Below the pieces are notes generated by a model, which saw only the letters and a list, made by a program, of their open reading frames with translations, did no database searches and was not told where the DNA came from. Of a stretch of DNA of 64,000 nt, positions 22,063-34,443 are shown in pieces. How positions within the stretch are numbered: the first letter of the stretch is position 1; the number at the start of each line of letters is the position of its first letter. Where the stretch lies: NCBI RefSeq assembly GCF_016808335.1, contig NC_053149.1:28765339-28829338 (forward strand), in the 5' to 3' direction. Source of the DNA: Panicum virgatum. Its lineage: Eukaryota; Streptophyta; Magnoliopsida; Poales; Poaceae. Both the position numbers and the translations under genes were made by a program.

Positions 22063-23460
22063 TTAGTTTACTGGCAGTCGCATCAAAGATACTATATATG
22101 AACACATAGCAGGTAGCACCGGTTGGAGCTGGATTAATTAATTTCTTGTACAATGGCACAAGTTGTTGAAGATTAACTCGGCATCAGAATGGAGGGCATA
22201 CTCTAAAGCTAGATTGTTGCTTTGGCAGTTTAGCGTACAGCATCTTCCAAATGCGGTGATGAACAACAATAATTTATTCAGTAGACTTGAGATATGATGA
22301 GAACATGCATGCATGCACTACTACAGAAACCATTTTCATGTTGTTGCATGCTTGATCTCCGGACAGCGTTCCGTATGCGAAAAAGGCAGAAGGGTCTTTC
22401 CGAATCCCGACATTAGAACTGCGACGAGGGACCAAATTAAAACCATGGGCTTTCATCAGCCATCAGGTGCCGGAGTTGTGATCTGGTGCCGGCAAGTGAT
22501 TGTTGTCCGTCCGATTTAATTTCCTCACCGCGTGCGCGCGGCGTTGCTGTCAGCAACACGGGGCGTGGCGCACATCGATGTAAAGGAAAACATGCGGGAG
22601 GATGAGATGCTGCGCGTTCCGACATTCTCCAGCTGGTTTGATCGAGCTTCTAACATAATGCTTTTGTTTGTCAGTTGGAGCCAGTTTACAAGCATGAATT
22701 AAGACGCGTCAGAGTCATGGGACCATATTGACTTGACTGTCTATACTGTTGCGTGTAGCGTGTTGTCGCAATCCTGGCACCCAACTGATGATGCAGGTCT
22801 CGGTGTGTATTCTCATGTTTAGTTCTCTAAATGTGTGGCAACAGTACTTGACATTTTCAACAGATTTCTTGTACAGCTTTTTGAAAATTCAACTATATAT
22901 TTATGCAATACCTTCAAAAATATTTTGATATATATCATAAATTAATCATTCACGGATCCCATATACCATTATAGTTAATATTGGTGCCACCTAGCTAGCA
23001 GGTGTATGTATTCCTTTTTTTATGGTGATATGCCATTTTTCTTTTTTTTTCTATCAAGGTTTCTTAGTTAGTGACTTAAAATGCCACGTGCATGTAGATG
23101 ATATACCTTTATGATATGCCCTAGCTTTTATTGATGACTCACGGGACTTTTTTTTCCTCTTTGTCAAGATTTTTACATTATGAGAAACTTTATGTTCAAA
23201 ACACTTTATGAGAGACTGATTATGAGTTTGCCGAGTACGATATTAGACACGAGGAAGGGTCACCCACTTACAACGCTATACACCATATCCACACAGTTCA
23301 TCAGTATAACACAAGATATCGAAAGAAGACGCACAACAATTTTGTTGCGGGGTAAGTCCAGCAAGTTCATGGAGGCCTTGTGAGAAGATTATTTGGTACT
23401 GATGCCTCGTATCAATACCGGTTGCAACAGTAGTTGGTACGTTTAACTTGGATCTTTGGT
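22063..23460. other. Interior of the CACTA element, no supported gene
   Basis: Another CACTA-like start (CACTACTACAGAAACC) occurs at 22316 without an identified partner. Short frames on both strands in 22270-22630 and 23180-23380 have no recognised domain. Confidence 0.4.
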
Positions 23461-23473
23461 CCATTTTCTAGTA

Positions 23474-24397
23474 CCGTGTGTTTGGTTGCGGGATCAATGG
23501 ATTGGGTTGGATCCAACCCGGATTTCGGGGACGGAGCCGACCCATCCATTGTTTGGTTGGACTTCTGATTTTGGGGACGGAGTGAACCCGTTTCATGTTT
23601 CGTTGAAAGAATTGGGAATACGGGTTGGATGGATGATAAGAGGGTCCCACTTGCCACCAATGGACCCCGCCTGTCAATCTCTCACCTTTTTCTTTTTTTT
23701 CTAACCCTTATCTTCTTCCTCAGGGGGTCACTGCGCCCGGCCCCCTGCCCCCGGCCGGCGCCCCTCCGGCGGCCTGCGCCCGGCCCCCTGCCCCCGGCCG
23801 GCCCCCCTCCGGCGGCCTGCGCCCGACCCCACACCGAAGCCGGCCGCCTGCGCCCGGCCCCCCGCCGCCGGCAGGGCTGTGCGGCCCCTGCCGGCCGAGC
23901 TCGCCTCCTCTGACCGCGGCGGCAGAGCTCGCCGCCTCGCCCCGGCCCCGCCCAGCTCCAGCGATGCGCCGGTGGGAGCATCCGCTTGCGGTGGGAGCAG
24001 CAGCTTGCGGAGGGAGGCGGCCTGGCGGGGTGCGGCCCTACGCGCGGCTGGCGGCACGCTACCGTGGAGGCGCGGCGCGAGCCTGGCGCTGGCGGCCGGC
24101 GGCGCGCGGGCCTGGCAGCCGGCGCATCCCTGGTCCCCGCGCGGGCTTGGCAGGTGGCGGCGGTCCGGGCGGCGGTGGAGGAGGCGACCGAGCGGCGGTG
24201 GAGGAGACGAATCACGCGCACGCGCTCGACCCGGATGGAGCCGCTCCGTCCGCCAGATTTTGAGAGTTCAACTCAACCCGCATCTACACGGTATATTCCT
24301 CGTATGTTGGCTCCAACCCTCCCAACCCCCATCCAAACACCCCAAAAACGGGTCGAACCCAACCAGATCGAACCCAGCACCCCATCCAAACACACGG
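23474..24397. mobile_element. Small inverted-repeat transposon with GC-rich payload, inserted in the CACTA terminus
   Basis: It begins CCGTGTGTTTGG and ends CCAAACACACGG, and is flanked on both sides by GTA (23471-23473 and 24398-24400). A 3-bp duplication and a GTTTGG-type end suggest a PIF/Harbinger-like element, but this is uncertain. The core (23720-24240) is extremely GC-rich. It contains two tandem copies of a unit of about 48 bp (core GGCGGCCTGCGCCCGGCC). Long frames on both strands reflect GC content, and none has a recognised domain. Confidence 0.65.
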
Positions 24398-24860
24398 GTA
24401 GTGTGCTAGTGTGATTTCAGCTTTGTGCACATCATTGGTACCAGTTTATATGGCCATCGACCTCGCGCTGCACTTCGGCCGAGAGGTCGCCGCGGCAAAG
24501 CTAACGCCCTCCATGCTTGCGCAGCGCGCAATCCTTTATTTACTCCAAACTGCTTAGAAAAGACAAAAACTACGTACGTGACGGCAGAGCCTGCAAGCCC
24601 TAGCCGCAATACACGGAGGGCATCAGGGCATGGGTCCTCCGATTCTTTTATGCATAATAGGTGCTTCCAATTGCATGCGCGTTCTGTCACTGTCGTCACC
24701 GCTGTTTCTCCACTTCATATGCCCTTCCTCGATAGATCAATCCTTAAAACGAAACCCTAACGTACTTTCAACATGCATATATGTACACACGTGCGCGGTC
24801 ATCAGTTACTTGGGGCTGAATCAAATCAGTACTTTTCAAGAGTGTGTACGTGTGTGAGGT

Positions 24861-25958
24861 CAGGGGCGTCCTTGGGCCCGTGCGGGCTGTGCGAGCGCAC
24901 AGGGCCCCCAAATTTGAAGGGCCCCTAAAATATTAAGTATATCTTAGTATATAGTAACATAGGAGACTTCAATTCTAAAAGTTTACAGCCCATTCTGTAT
25001 AAAACAAAGCCCAAATTGACGGGAGCTGAACCGATCGGCAGCCTTCGAATTCTATGGGCGCACGCAGACGGGAAACCTAATTGACGCTTCGGCTTCCTCC
25101 GTTCCTCGCCCATCAGCATCGCCGCCATCGCGCTCGCACTTCGCAGCAGGCATCGCCCCCCAGCCGGCAGCCCATCGCCCCTAACCCCTGCATGTGCGCT
25201 GCGGCCAACTCCAAAGCAAGTAGGCAAGCAGCATCACGGCCGGCGGCGTCAGTGACTATGACACTGACGGGTGAGTACTGAGTAGGACTCGTCTCTCATG
25301 TCAGAGCCCAAACCAGCCAACGCCCATCTGCATTCAAATAATCGAATTCCATTTCCAATTCCATCGCAGGTCACAAGTGTGTTCCATCGTTGCTTGCATT
25401 TGCAATTGGCTGCACCTGCAGAGGCACTTGCCAAGGCGGAAGGCCAGCCCAAGAGTAAGATTTAATTCCGTATTACTTTCTTCTTTCCTCGTTTAATTAT
25501 GTTGATGTGGAGTTGAGGTTCCTTCAAGGTTTCATCCCTAAAGATAATATGGGGCCAGTTGAAATTCTGAAATTTTTGAAGCGACATGATTGCTTTCCAA
25601 ATGCAAGTATTGCATATAGAGTTCTGTTGACTATTCCTGTAACTGTTGCATCAGCGGAACAAAGCTTTTCAAAATTGAAGCTATTAAAGTCCTACTTGCG
25701 TTCTACAATGACACAAGAAAGGCTCAACAATTTGGCTATGATAGCACTTGAGAGTGATATGCTGGAGAAGATTAATTATGAGCGCATCATTGAAGATTTT
25801 ATTTCAAAGAATGCCCAAAGAATAAAGTTCTTCAAGTAAAAAACTGGTACGAAAATTCTTGAAATATCTTATTTATATGTTACTTATTACTGTTATTTGA
25901 ATTAGGGCCTCATCTTAGGATTTCGCAATGGGCCCCTGATTTGATCGGGATGTCCCTG
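24861..25958 (+). mobile_element. hAT transposon, internally deleted
   Basis: The ends CAGGGGCGTCC and GGATGTCCCTG are short imperfect inverted repeats. GTGAGGT flanks both sides (24854-24860 and 25959-25965); hAT elements normally duplicate 8 bp, and here 7 match. The empty site is visible in the paralogous copy S' at about 52736. It keeps only the 3' part of a transposase gene. Confidence 0.85.
25494..25839 (+). pseudogene. hAT transposase C-terminal dimerisation region
   Basis: An open frame of about 114 codons contains a segment around VTVASAEQSFSKLKLLKSYL followed by RLNNLAMIALE. This is the C-terminal dimerisation region shared by hAT transposases, of the type seen in zf-MYM/TTF-like plant proteins. 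The N-terminal DNA-binding and catalytic regions are missing, so the piece cannot transpose the element. An upstream open piece (about 25365-25465) may be a remnant exon. Confidence 0.8.
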
Positions 25959-26963
25959 GTGAGGTAGACGGGGGTGGTGTGGTGTATGTCTTGTCTCCTG
26001 ACTTGGCAACGGATGAGTTTGGACGGCACTGCTCGTTGTGTTCCAGGGAAACTCGTTCGATTGTCGGTTCTCTTCTACATCAGTTGTCACTGGCGGTCGT
26101 AAAAACGCATGACTAGAAACTTAACCTTCAAACGTCAAGATTCAGGTTTAAGGAGGACTAGCTAGACTCATATATTTCATAAATTTTCAAGGTAAGTATG
26201 ATAAGTGCTGAGTACGTTGGATTAATTATGAAGTGCGCATTAGGATCATGATCAATAATTAGCACCTCTATATAGTCCGTTGTCGCCGAGTGAACATGTG
26301 CTCCTCCATCCGGAGAAAACGAAGCTGCAAATCTTGGTGCAGCTTATTTGACTATATATAGCGACCCTCCGCTTGTTTCGGTTGTATATACATCAGCGAA
26401 TATGAGACGTTGAGATCGCCTAACGCGTTATGGCTATGACTAATCTACTTTCTTAATTGCCGTCGTTTTCAATCGTAGTACTAGCTAGTGTGGGAAAAAA
26501 GTAGATGATGGATGAGGGCACCTTAAAAGAGATTAAATCACTAGCTACTTGTTGCTATAAGATTCCACCACTCCATCGGCCATTTAAATTGTAACGTGGA
26601 AGATTTTCCAAGCCCATGCGGGAGGTAGTTAATTAAACTTTATCTTGTATTCTTCTTCTTGCGAAGCCTAATGCTGGGTGCTTGAAAGAGAAACATATCA
26701 CACTATCACAGAACACATCATCGACCCCTACTGCCTCGGACCTTTTGCATTAAATCCCCATCTCATTTAATTACAAAATTTTGCGTGCGTTGCCTTTAGC
26801 ACGAGTTTAAAAAGACCTCGCGCACACAAAGCTAATAGGTGTTGGACTGTTGGTATGTAATATTTATTCCTTTTGATCCTTATTGTCGCAAAATTTGCGT
26901 CACATATTTGGAAATCTACAAGACTTCAATAGAAAGTGCGAACAGAAAGTCATAGACCTGGTA

Positions 26964-27137
26964 AATATCAATGTAGAATTTTTAAGTAGTATAATATTTT
27001 CATGTATATTAAAGTTAGTTTCAGCTAAGAATGAGGTCACCTCTTTCTAGAGTAGCTTTGCACGGCTACGTGTAATTGGTTCATCATAAACATGTTTATG
27101 TGTAACTTGAGTAGCCTCTGGGAGCGTGTCCTCATCA
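26964..27137 (-). repeat. Truncated 3' LTR of element O
   Basis: It matches the first 173 bases (element orientation) of the full LTR at 51715-51887, then stops abruptly at AATAT, where segment S takes over. It begins inside the pol frame and encodes the pol C-terminus ([10 protein letters not shown] then stop at 27047). Confidence 0.85.
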
Positions 27138-30100
27138 TCCTCCCCCTCTTGAAAAGGAGTCATCCTCGACTCTTCTACTCCAAAGAATAGAGACAGATGG
27201 GCGACATTGAAGCTTGAACTCACACCATAAGTACTGGGAAGATCAATCTCATATGCGTTGTCATTGATCTTGCGAAGCACTTTTAATGGACCATCAGCTC
27301 GGGGCTGCAACTTGCTCTTGTGTTGTTCAGGAAAACGATCCTTGCATAGGTGCACCCAAACCAAATCTCCTGGTTCAAATAACATCTTCTTGCGACTCTT
27401 GTTGGCATGCTTCTCATACATCTTGGTCATCTTCTCAATATTGGCTCTAGCTCGATCATGAATATTCTTCACAAATTCTGCTCTCTTGCTTGCATCAAAA
27501 TTCACACGTTCCTGCATAGGCAAAGGCAAAAGATCGATGGGAGCAGTAGGTTTGAAACCATATACAATCACAAATGGACAAAATTTAGTGGTCGAGTGTA
27601 CTGCCCTGTTGTATGCAAACTCCACATGAGGCAAACTTTCTTCCCATAGTTTCAAGTTTTTCTTAAGAACAGCTCGCAACATTGTGGACAGCATGCGGTT
27701 GACAACTTCGGTTTGCCCATCAGTTTGTGGATGACATGTTGTGGAGAACAGCAGCCTTGTCCCAAGTTTACCCCACAAAGTCTTCCAAAAGTAACTCAAG
27801 AACTTGATGTCACGATCCGACACAATGGTACGTGGCACTACATGTAGTCGCACAATTTTCCTGAAAAATAATTCAAGGCATCATCGCTCTTGTGACAAGG
27901 AATAAAGTGTGCCATTTTGCTAAAACGATCAATCACAACAAAGATTGAATCCCTCCCCCTCTTGGTTCGAGGTAATCCAAGAACAAAGTCTATAGAAATG
28001 TCTTACTATGGAACACTAGGAATAGGCAATGGGGTATATAAACCATTAGGGTTCAAGCGTGGCTTAGCTTTGTGGCATGTTTCGTAGCGAAGAACATGTC
28101 GCTCAACATCTCGCCGCATCGTTGGCCAAAAGAAATGATCATCCAACACTTGCTCCGTTTTCTTGGCACCAAAGTGGCCCATCAGTCCTCCGACATGAGC
28201 TTCCTGCAAAAGCATTAGACGAACAGAGCAATCTGGAATGCAAAGTTTGTTAGCTCGAAACAAAAATCCATCATGCAAATGAAACTTTTCCCAGCCCTTG
28301 CCATCACAACATTTAGAAAATGGTTCAGCAAAGCATGTGTCAGTTGCATACAAATCTTTAATACTTTTCAGCCCAAGAATTTTAGAATCAAGTTGTGAGA
28401 GTAAAACATGGCGTCTAGACAAAGTATCTGCAACAATATCTTCCTTTCCTTTTTTGTACTTGACAATATATGGAAAAGACTCAATGAATTCGCTCCATTT
28501 AGCATGTCTTTTGTTCAATTTTTGTTGACCCTTTAAATGTTTCAAAGATTCATGGTCTGAATGTATCACAAATTCTTTAGGTAAAAGATAGTGTTGCCAA
28601 GTCTCCAAACACCTCACAAGAGCATAAAGTTCTTTGTCATAAACAGAATAATTCAAAGTTTGACCACTTAGCTTTTCACTGAAGTGTGCAATGGGCCTTC
28701 TGTCCTGCATGAGCATGCCTCCAATCCCTACACCACTTGCATCACATTCAATTTCAAAGGTCTTACCAAAATCTAGAAGTGCAAGAAGTGGGGCTGATGT
28801 CAACTTCATCTTCAACTCTTCAAATGCCTTCTCTTGTGCTTCACCCCATTGGAATGGTACATTCTTCTTTGTCAACTCGTTTATTGGGACAGCAATGGAG
28901 CTGAAATCTCTCACAAATCGACGATAGAAACCAACAAGTCCAAGGAAGCTTCGCACTTGACTCACATTTTGTGGAGGCTTCCACTCACGAACAGCCTTGA
29001 TCTTTTTCTCATCCACCTCCACACCATGAGCTGAAACAACAAAGCCAAGAAAGACTATCTTGTCGGTGCAAAAGGTACACTTTTCAAGATTAGCATACAA
29101 ACATTCCTTCCTCAAAACAGCAAGCACGCATTTTATATGTTCAAAATGTTCATCAAGAGACTTGCTGTAAATCAAGATATCATCAAAGTTAACAACAACA
29201 AACTTGCCAATGAAATTCCTAAGCACATGATTCATCAATCTCATGAATGTACTAGGTGCATTAGTCAATCCAAAAGGCATTACCAAACATTCATAGAGCC
29301 CAAACTTGGTTTTGAAAGCTGTTTTCTACTCATCTCCCTCTCTCATTCTGATTTGATGATAGCCACTTCTTAAGTCAATTTTTGTAAAGATAATAGCACC
29401 ACTGAGCTCATCAAGCATATCATTAAGCCTAGGTATGGGCTGTCTATACCTTATTGCGATGTTATTTATAGCTCGGCAATCAACACACATTCTCCATGAA
29501 CCATCTTTCTTTGGAACTAAAAGAACAGGAACAGCACAAGGTGAGAGACTTTCCTTTACATAACCTTTGTTGATGAGCTCTTGCAATTGGCGCTGAATTT
29601 CTTTTGTTTCCTCCGGGTTGGTATGGTATGGTGCACGGTTAGGAAGTGGAGCACCAGGAACAAGGTTGATTTGGTGTTCAATCCCTCTCTTCGGTGGCAG
29701 CCCTGGTGGTACTTCCTCGGGAAACACATCTTCATAATCCTGTAACACATCAAAAACAGCACTAGGCAAAGTAGAGGGTAAGTCGTTAGTGGAAATAAAA
29801 TTGTCCTTGTACAGGAGTACAAAGAACATGGCATTGGGTTAACTCAATTCTTTTAAATCCCCTTTCGTAGCCATCATCACTAAACCCTCTTTTCCCTTTG
29901 GCTCGGTTCTATGCAGCTGTGGAGTTTTATTTGGCTTTGGAAACACTCCCTCACTATATTTGTGGGTCACTCGTAATTGTTTTTCACTCTCTCGTTGTTT
30001 TCTTTTCAGATCATCATTCAAAATCTCCTCCGGTGACAAAAGAAGCAAAGTGATACGCTCTCCTTTGTACATGAGAACAACTTTGTTGGATCGACCACAA

Positions 30101-30375
30101 CACGATCATACAACCAAGTTCTTCCCAATAGCAATTGACAAGCTTGCATTGGCACCACGTCACACTCCATTTGATCATTGTATTTTCCAATGGAGAAGGG
30201 AACAGTCACAACATTGGTCACACGCAGTGCACCACATTCATTCAACCATTGCATTTTGTATGGAGACGGATGGTGCTGCTGCTTTAATCCTAATCTCTCA
30301 ACCAATTATTGACTTGCAATATTATTGCAGCTGCCATTATCAACAATGATTCTGCATAATTTATCCTTGATCATG
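27047..30375 (-). pseudogene. Protease-RT-RNase H-integrase region of element O
   Basis: Pieces in minus-strand order. The aspartic protease has a VDNGSC site near 30330 and the VPMQACQLLLGR motif (30018-30305). The RT N-terminal part is 29326-29829. RT with FDDILIYS, RNase H with [11 protein letters not shown] and [10 protein letters not shown], and the integrase HHCC region occupy 28006-29286. The integrase core with [10 protein letters not shown] plus its tail is 27047-27853. An in-frame TAG at about 29324 replaces a Trp codon. Two stops lie together near 28000-28005, and a frame change lies near 27855. The RT catalytic motif here reads NFDD; the duplicated copy at 42411-44286 has YFDD. 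The domain set is that of Ty3/gypsy; the region is dead. Confidence 0.88.
27138..27150 (-). other. Polypurine tract of element O, inside the pol frame
   Basis: On the minus strand AAGAGGGGGAGGA abuts the LTR start TGATGAG. The same bases encode part of the acidic EGEDDED stretch of the integrase tail. Confidence 0.8.
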
Positions 30376-33300
30376 TGTGGCAGTACCACCCTAATTAATC
30401 CGACTCAAGTGCGCTAACCATCATCTTAAAGACAAACTCGGCTAACACGCACTTCAAACGGAGTAATTCGGCAGTGCTGTCGGGTAAAGTCCCGAAGAAT
30501 CCACCTGAGCGTCGATCGAACCCAAAGCTTACATGTAACCCACACGAAGGTGAGTCCAGGGAGTACAACATTTCACAGATATATTACATTACAGAGTCTT
30601 AACTTAATTGTTACAAACCAAGTTCGAAATCTTCGAAAGGTACTTGAAATTCGAATTGAAAGTAGTTCAGAGTTCACTGCAGCGGAAATAAAACGAGTTC
30701 TAAACGACGATACATGATGTCATGATGAAGCCCGTACATGACATCACTCGGCATTGCCATCGCTGGCCGGAGTCGTATCCCACTCCACCGACCAACCAGG
30801 AGGTAAAACACACGGCCAAGTCAAACTAGCTATCTGATCTTCAAATGTATCACCTGAAACAAAGTGGAGCCACAAGCAAGGCTGAGTATACTAATACTCC
30901 GCAAGGCTTACCCGACTAGGATATAACTAACCCTCTAACTAGACATGCAAGGCTTTTGGCTTGAGGGGTTTGTCTTTGCCGAAAAGCAGTAAGTCCTTAT
31001 TTTCCGATTTTAGCTTTCAAGTTCTATTATGATTAACCATTCTACATTAGCATCTATCCTAAAGCATACATGGTGGAAAGCAATTATTTTTCATCGTTCA
31101 ATCATATTTCTCATCATCATTGTTCCACTTCTTACTCTATGTGGCAAAAGGGTTAAGCAGTCTCAATATCCGTGAGAGACGGACGATTCGAATCGAATTT
31201 GTTAACCTGGCCAGGCAGACCTAAACACACGCATGGGGAATGCAATCACCCACGCGACTTTTCCCCTTTTTCCCCGGGCATGAAACAGGCCCACCGTCCT
31301 AGGGTGCCCTGCACCCGTGCGTGACCATAGACCGGACAGTGGGGAGTATATTCCACGGCCGGTTCCATCAGGTACTTAAGCTTACCGATTACCATATTCT
31401 CGGCATGTGGTTAGTACGTTCAAACGCTTAACCACCACTACCACACACCGCGGCCTTATCCATTTTCACTAAACAGACGGGGTATCACAAGTACAACAAC
31501 CCCGCCCGTAAACCTTATATTGCAGTGTGTAGTAAGCATTCAACTCCTATGAGCTCGCGAGTGACAGGAAATCACTCGACTTCTACCGAACCATTAGCAT
31601 AACCAACTAGTGACCTACACATACTAGTGTTCAAGCATAGGTACCTAGGATCATGCAACTAAGGTTCCAAACAATTCCTGCAACTTAAATGCACAAATAA
31701 ACAGGAATACAAAAAGTTGCATAAATTTAGAATAGGTAAGACATGCTCCGGGGCTTGCCTTCCTGAGCGTAGCTAGCCTTGGGCTCTTCTGAACTCTGGT
31801 TCAGGTCTTCAGTGACTTCAGTTAGATTAACTTGAGCTTCACGCTGCGCACTCTCGGACTCCGGCACCAACTCGTACGTACCGTCTGGGAGAGTAGTCGA
31901 ATCTATATGAAATGCATATGCGTGAGTTATTTTAGTGATACGATTTAATCAATTCTTCACTAAAGGGTTGTAATCCAACACAAACTCAAGATGATTTGCA
32001 AAGGATTATGTTACATCATTTTGGACAATCCTTTATAGAGTAATAATCATTATAACTGACTTCACAAAGTAACCAGGGTGGATTGTACCTTTTATCCTTA
32101 TGCAGCAAAAGAAAGGATTTTTTTCTCATTTATTACTAGGTTAAGCATGTCCTTATCACAAATAATGTTAAACAGAGATTCTGGGTTTGAAATTTTTATG
32201 CAAGATACACCTCTGAGTAAATTGTCTACTGTGAAACTTTTAGCCTATTTCATGCAGCCCATTAACCATGAAAAATAAAATAACCAGCTACTGCTAGAAG
32301 CAAAAATGAATTGCTGTTATTCTACCTGAAGATGAGCCTGTCATAAATTTTTCACAATTAAACAAGCATTGTACAGGGTATGAAAAATAGTACAAAGTAT
32401 TGCTGCATGGATCAAAATTAACTTCCACAGACTGTTATAGCAAGTTCCAGAGCCTCATTTTTTACCAGCATGGTTATAAACTAAATTTCATCCCCTAGAA
32501 AAATTATCAGATTTTTCTATACAAATAAACTATTTTTCTTGATTTAGTGTAAATATCTATACTATTAATTAGTTGGACTGGTTCCACCTTTCTAAAATTT
32601 CTCAATATTTTTGTACAGTAACTAAATATCAAGTTAAAGGCATTGTAAAAGTTTGAGCTCAGTAAACCAAGTTAAACAGTATGTACAAACAAACTAATTT
32701 AAACAAGGCATAAAGCAAGATTTAAATAAACCGATAGCTAGGCATGTCAAAAGTCTATGAAACTTTTACACAAGGTTATAAATCTAACATGTACCCTACT
32801 GACCAAAAATGGATAACAACTCATGCATGTAACTTGAGATCTAATAAAAAGTACATTTTCTTTGTATTTTAAATGAAGTAAAAACTATCGAGCAAATGAA
32901 AAAATGTATGTAACAAAAGTTGTAGATATCTTTGCAAAGATTCCAGAACAGTTGGGTTTGCAATTTTCTGATTTTTCTACGATTTTTAAACGAATTTACA
33001 AGTTTGCTGTTTTTCAAAACAAAAGAAAGAGGAAATGGAAACTTGCATCTAGGCCCCTGGAACTTTGTTTTCTTTTCACCCGAGGTCCCTGGACGGGTCT
33101 TGGAACAGAGGAGGGCACGGCGGCGCTTTTTACGGTGAGGACCACCGGGGGTGGGGGCCCGTAGGGGAAGAGCAAGAGGACGTCGGCGCGCACCTATTGG
33201 CGGTCTCGGGTTGGGCCGGGACAGCCTGTGGCGGCGGCGCCACGGAAGGGGGCGGCGGCGCTGGCTCTGTGCTGCGGCGGCGGCTCGCCGGCGACGCAGG

Positions 33301-34396
33301 GATGGGGCGTCCAGGCTTGGGGGCTTCGGTGGGGGTGAGGAAGGGGGCTGTGGGCTCGATTTGGGTTGAGGAGGGGCGGAGGCGGAGCTCCACGTGGAGC
33401 GGGCGGCCGGCGGCGGTCTGGACCGCGGCGGCGCCGTTCCCGTGGGTTGGGGCGGTGGTGGAGGGGTCGGGGAGCACCGGTGAGCTGAGAGGGACTCGTT
33501 TCCGGAGGTGGCTCGGGTCGAGGGAGAGCGGAGGAAGGGGTTCCGCGGCGGCCTACGGAGGAGCGGCGGCCATGGCGTGGGCGGCGGCGTTCCAGGGCGC
33601 GGGGAGCGGAGGGCGAGCTCGGTTTGGGGTGGAGCGGAGAGGGGAGGAGTGGGAACGCGAGGTGGCGAGGCAAAATGGGGAGAAGAGGGCTGCAGAGGGG
33701 AGCTCGGCAGGGGAGGAGTTAAGGGCGGGCACACTGGCGTGGGCGGCGGCTTGTCGCGTCGTCGTCGTCGCGGAGTGCTGGCGCTCGAGCATGGCACAGT
33801 GAGGGCAGGCGAGTACTCGAGCACGGCGCGGGGTCAATGACGAGGACGGGAGCGGGGTGGCGTGGCCGGGCGACGGGGCAGTAATGACGCGGCGGCTCTG
33901 GTGGCGAGGTGCAGTGCGGGCGGGCTGCAGCAAGCGGCGTCCAGGCGCGTGCGCACTCGAGCGGGGCGTCAGCAGCGCGGCACCGCGGGGCAGCAGGGCA
34001 GCGAGCGGGGGCAGGCAGCGGCGCAGCGCGGCAGCGAGCGCACGCGCGGCGTGCTTGACTGCCTGCGCGCGCAGAGAGGGGAGAGTCAGCGAGGGAGAGA
34101 GAGAAAGGAGAGAGGAAGGGAGTGGAGAGAGAAAACCAAGGTCAACCGTTTGACTTAGCTCAAACTCAAGATTTTTAGTTGAAACTCGAAAAATTTTGAA
34201 CACGAAAGTTGTTCAAAATTAAATTTTCTACAACTTTTGTTTTGGGCAAAAGTTCATTTGAGCAAAAGTGTGACAGTTGACTTTTTGGCGTGTTTAAACG
34301 GAATTTCGGCTTTGCAGTAATTAACCAACTAGGGTCAACTGTGTCATTTGACATTAATGGCATGTTTAAACAGTGCTAAACACCAGAGGTGTCACA
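30376..34396 (-). repeat. 3' LTR of element I
   Basis: 4021 bp, TG...CA ends. It aligns along its length with 44287-48352 (4066 bp), with scattered substitutions and one replaced stretch near 32300/46220. The block 33100-34090 is strikingly GC-rich in an AT-rich LTR and gives long chance frames on both strands. It is preceded by TCATG and followed by a weak purine tract. Confidence 0.9.
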
Positions 34397-34415
34397 GCCT
34401 ACACCGCTTAAAAGA
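34397..34415 (-). other. Purine-rich tract next to the 3' LTR of element I
   Basis: On the minus strand the bases before the LTR read TTTAAGCGGTGTAGGC, a weak, C/T-interrupted version of a G-rich purine tract. Position supports the role; composition is poor. Confidence 0.45.
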
Positions 34416-34443
34416 ATCTCGTCCCGAGATTAAGATAAGCAAG

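Larger units (their letters stand above)
20939..24403. mobile_element. CACTA element carrying a captured GPN1 fragment
   Basis: The left end is CACTACCAGAAAATGGAGC. The right end is split by a later insertion. Its two parts (23461-23473 and 24401-24403), once the insertion and its duplicate GTA are ignored, read on the minus strand as CACTACTAGAAAATGGACC. The ends thus pair for 19 bases with two mismatches. Outside bases are TGG (20936-20938) and TGC (24404-24406), so the 3-bp duplication has one mismatch. Subterminal AGTACCGGC/GCCGGTACT-type words recur at 20990-21330 and 23390-23450. No transposase gene is seen, so the element is non-autonomous. Confidence 0.75.
24501..26968. repeat. Segment S: left copy of a duplicated host segment
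   Basis: From CTAACGCCCTCC to GGTAAATAT this aligns with 51888-53728 at roughly 96-97% identity by eye, once the hAT insertion here and the CACTA MITE there are removed. Net length is about 1.37 kb. No coding gene is visible. The stretch around 26350 has a promoter-like CTATATATAGCG. It runs at its right edge directly into a truncated LTR of element O, sharing AATAT (26964-26968). Confidence 0.85.

Noticed and set aside
23682..24414. Several long frames in the GC-rich insertion
   Set aside because: Open in many frames on both strands, low complexity, with tandem 48-bp units. No recognisable protein.
32841..33824. 327-codon Pro/Ser/Arg-rich frame in the element I LTR as a gene
   Set aside because: Frames are open on both strands at once because of GC content, there is no domain, and the second LTR copy has frame breaks in the same region.
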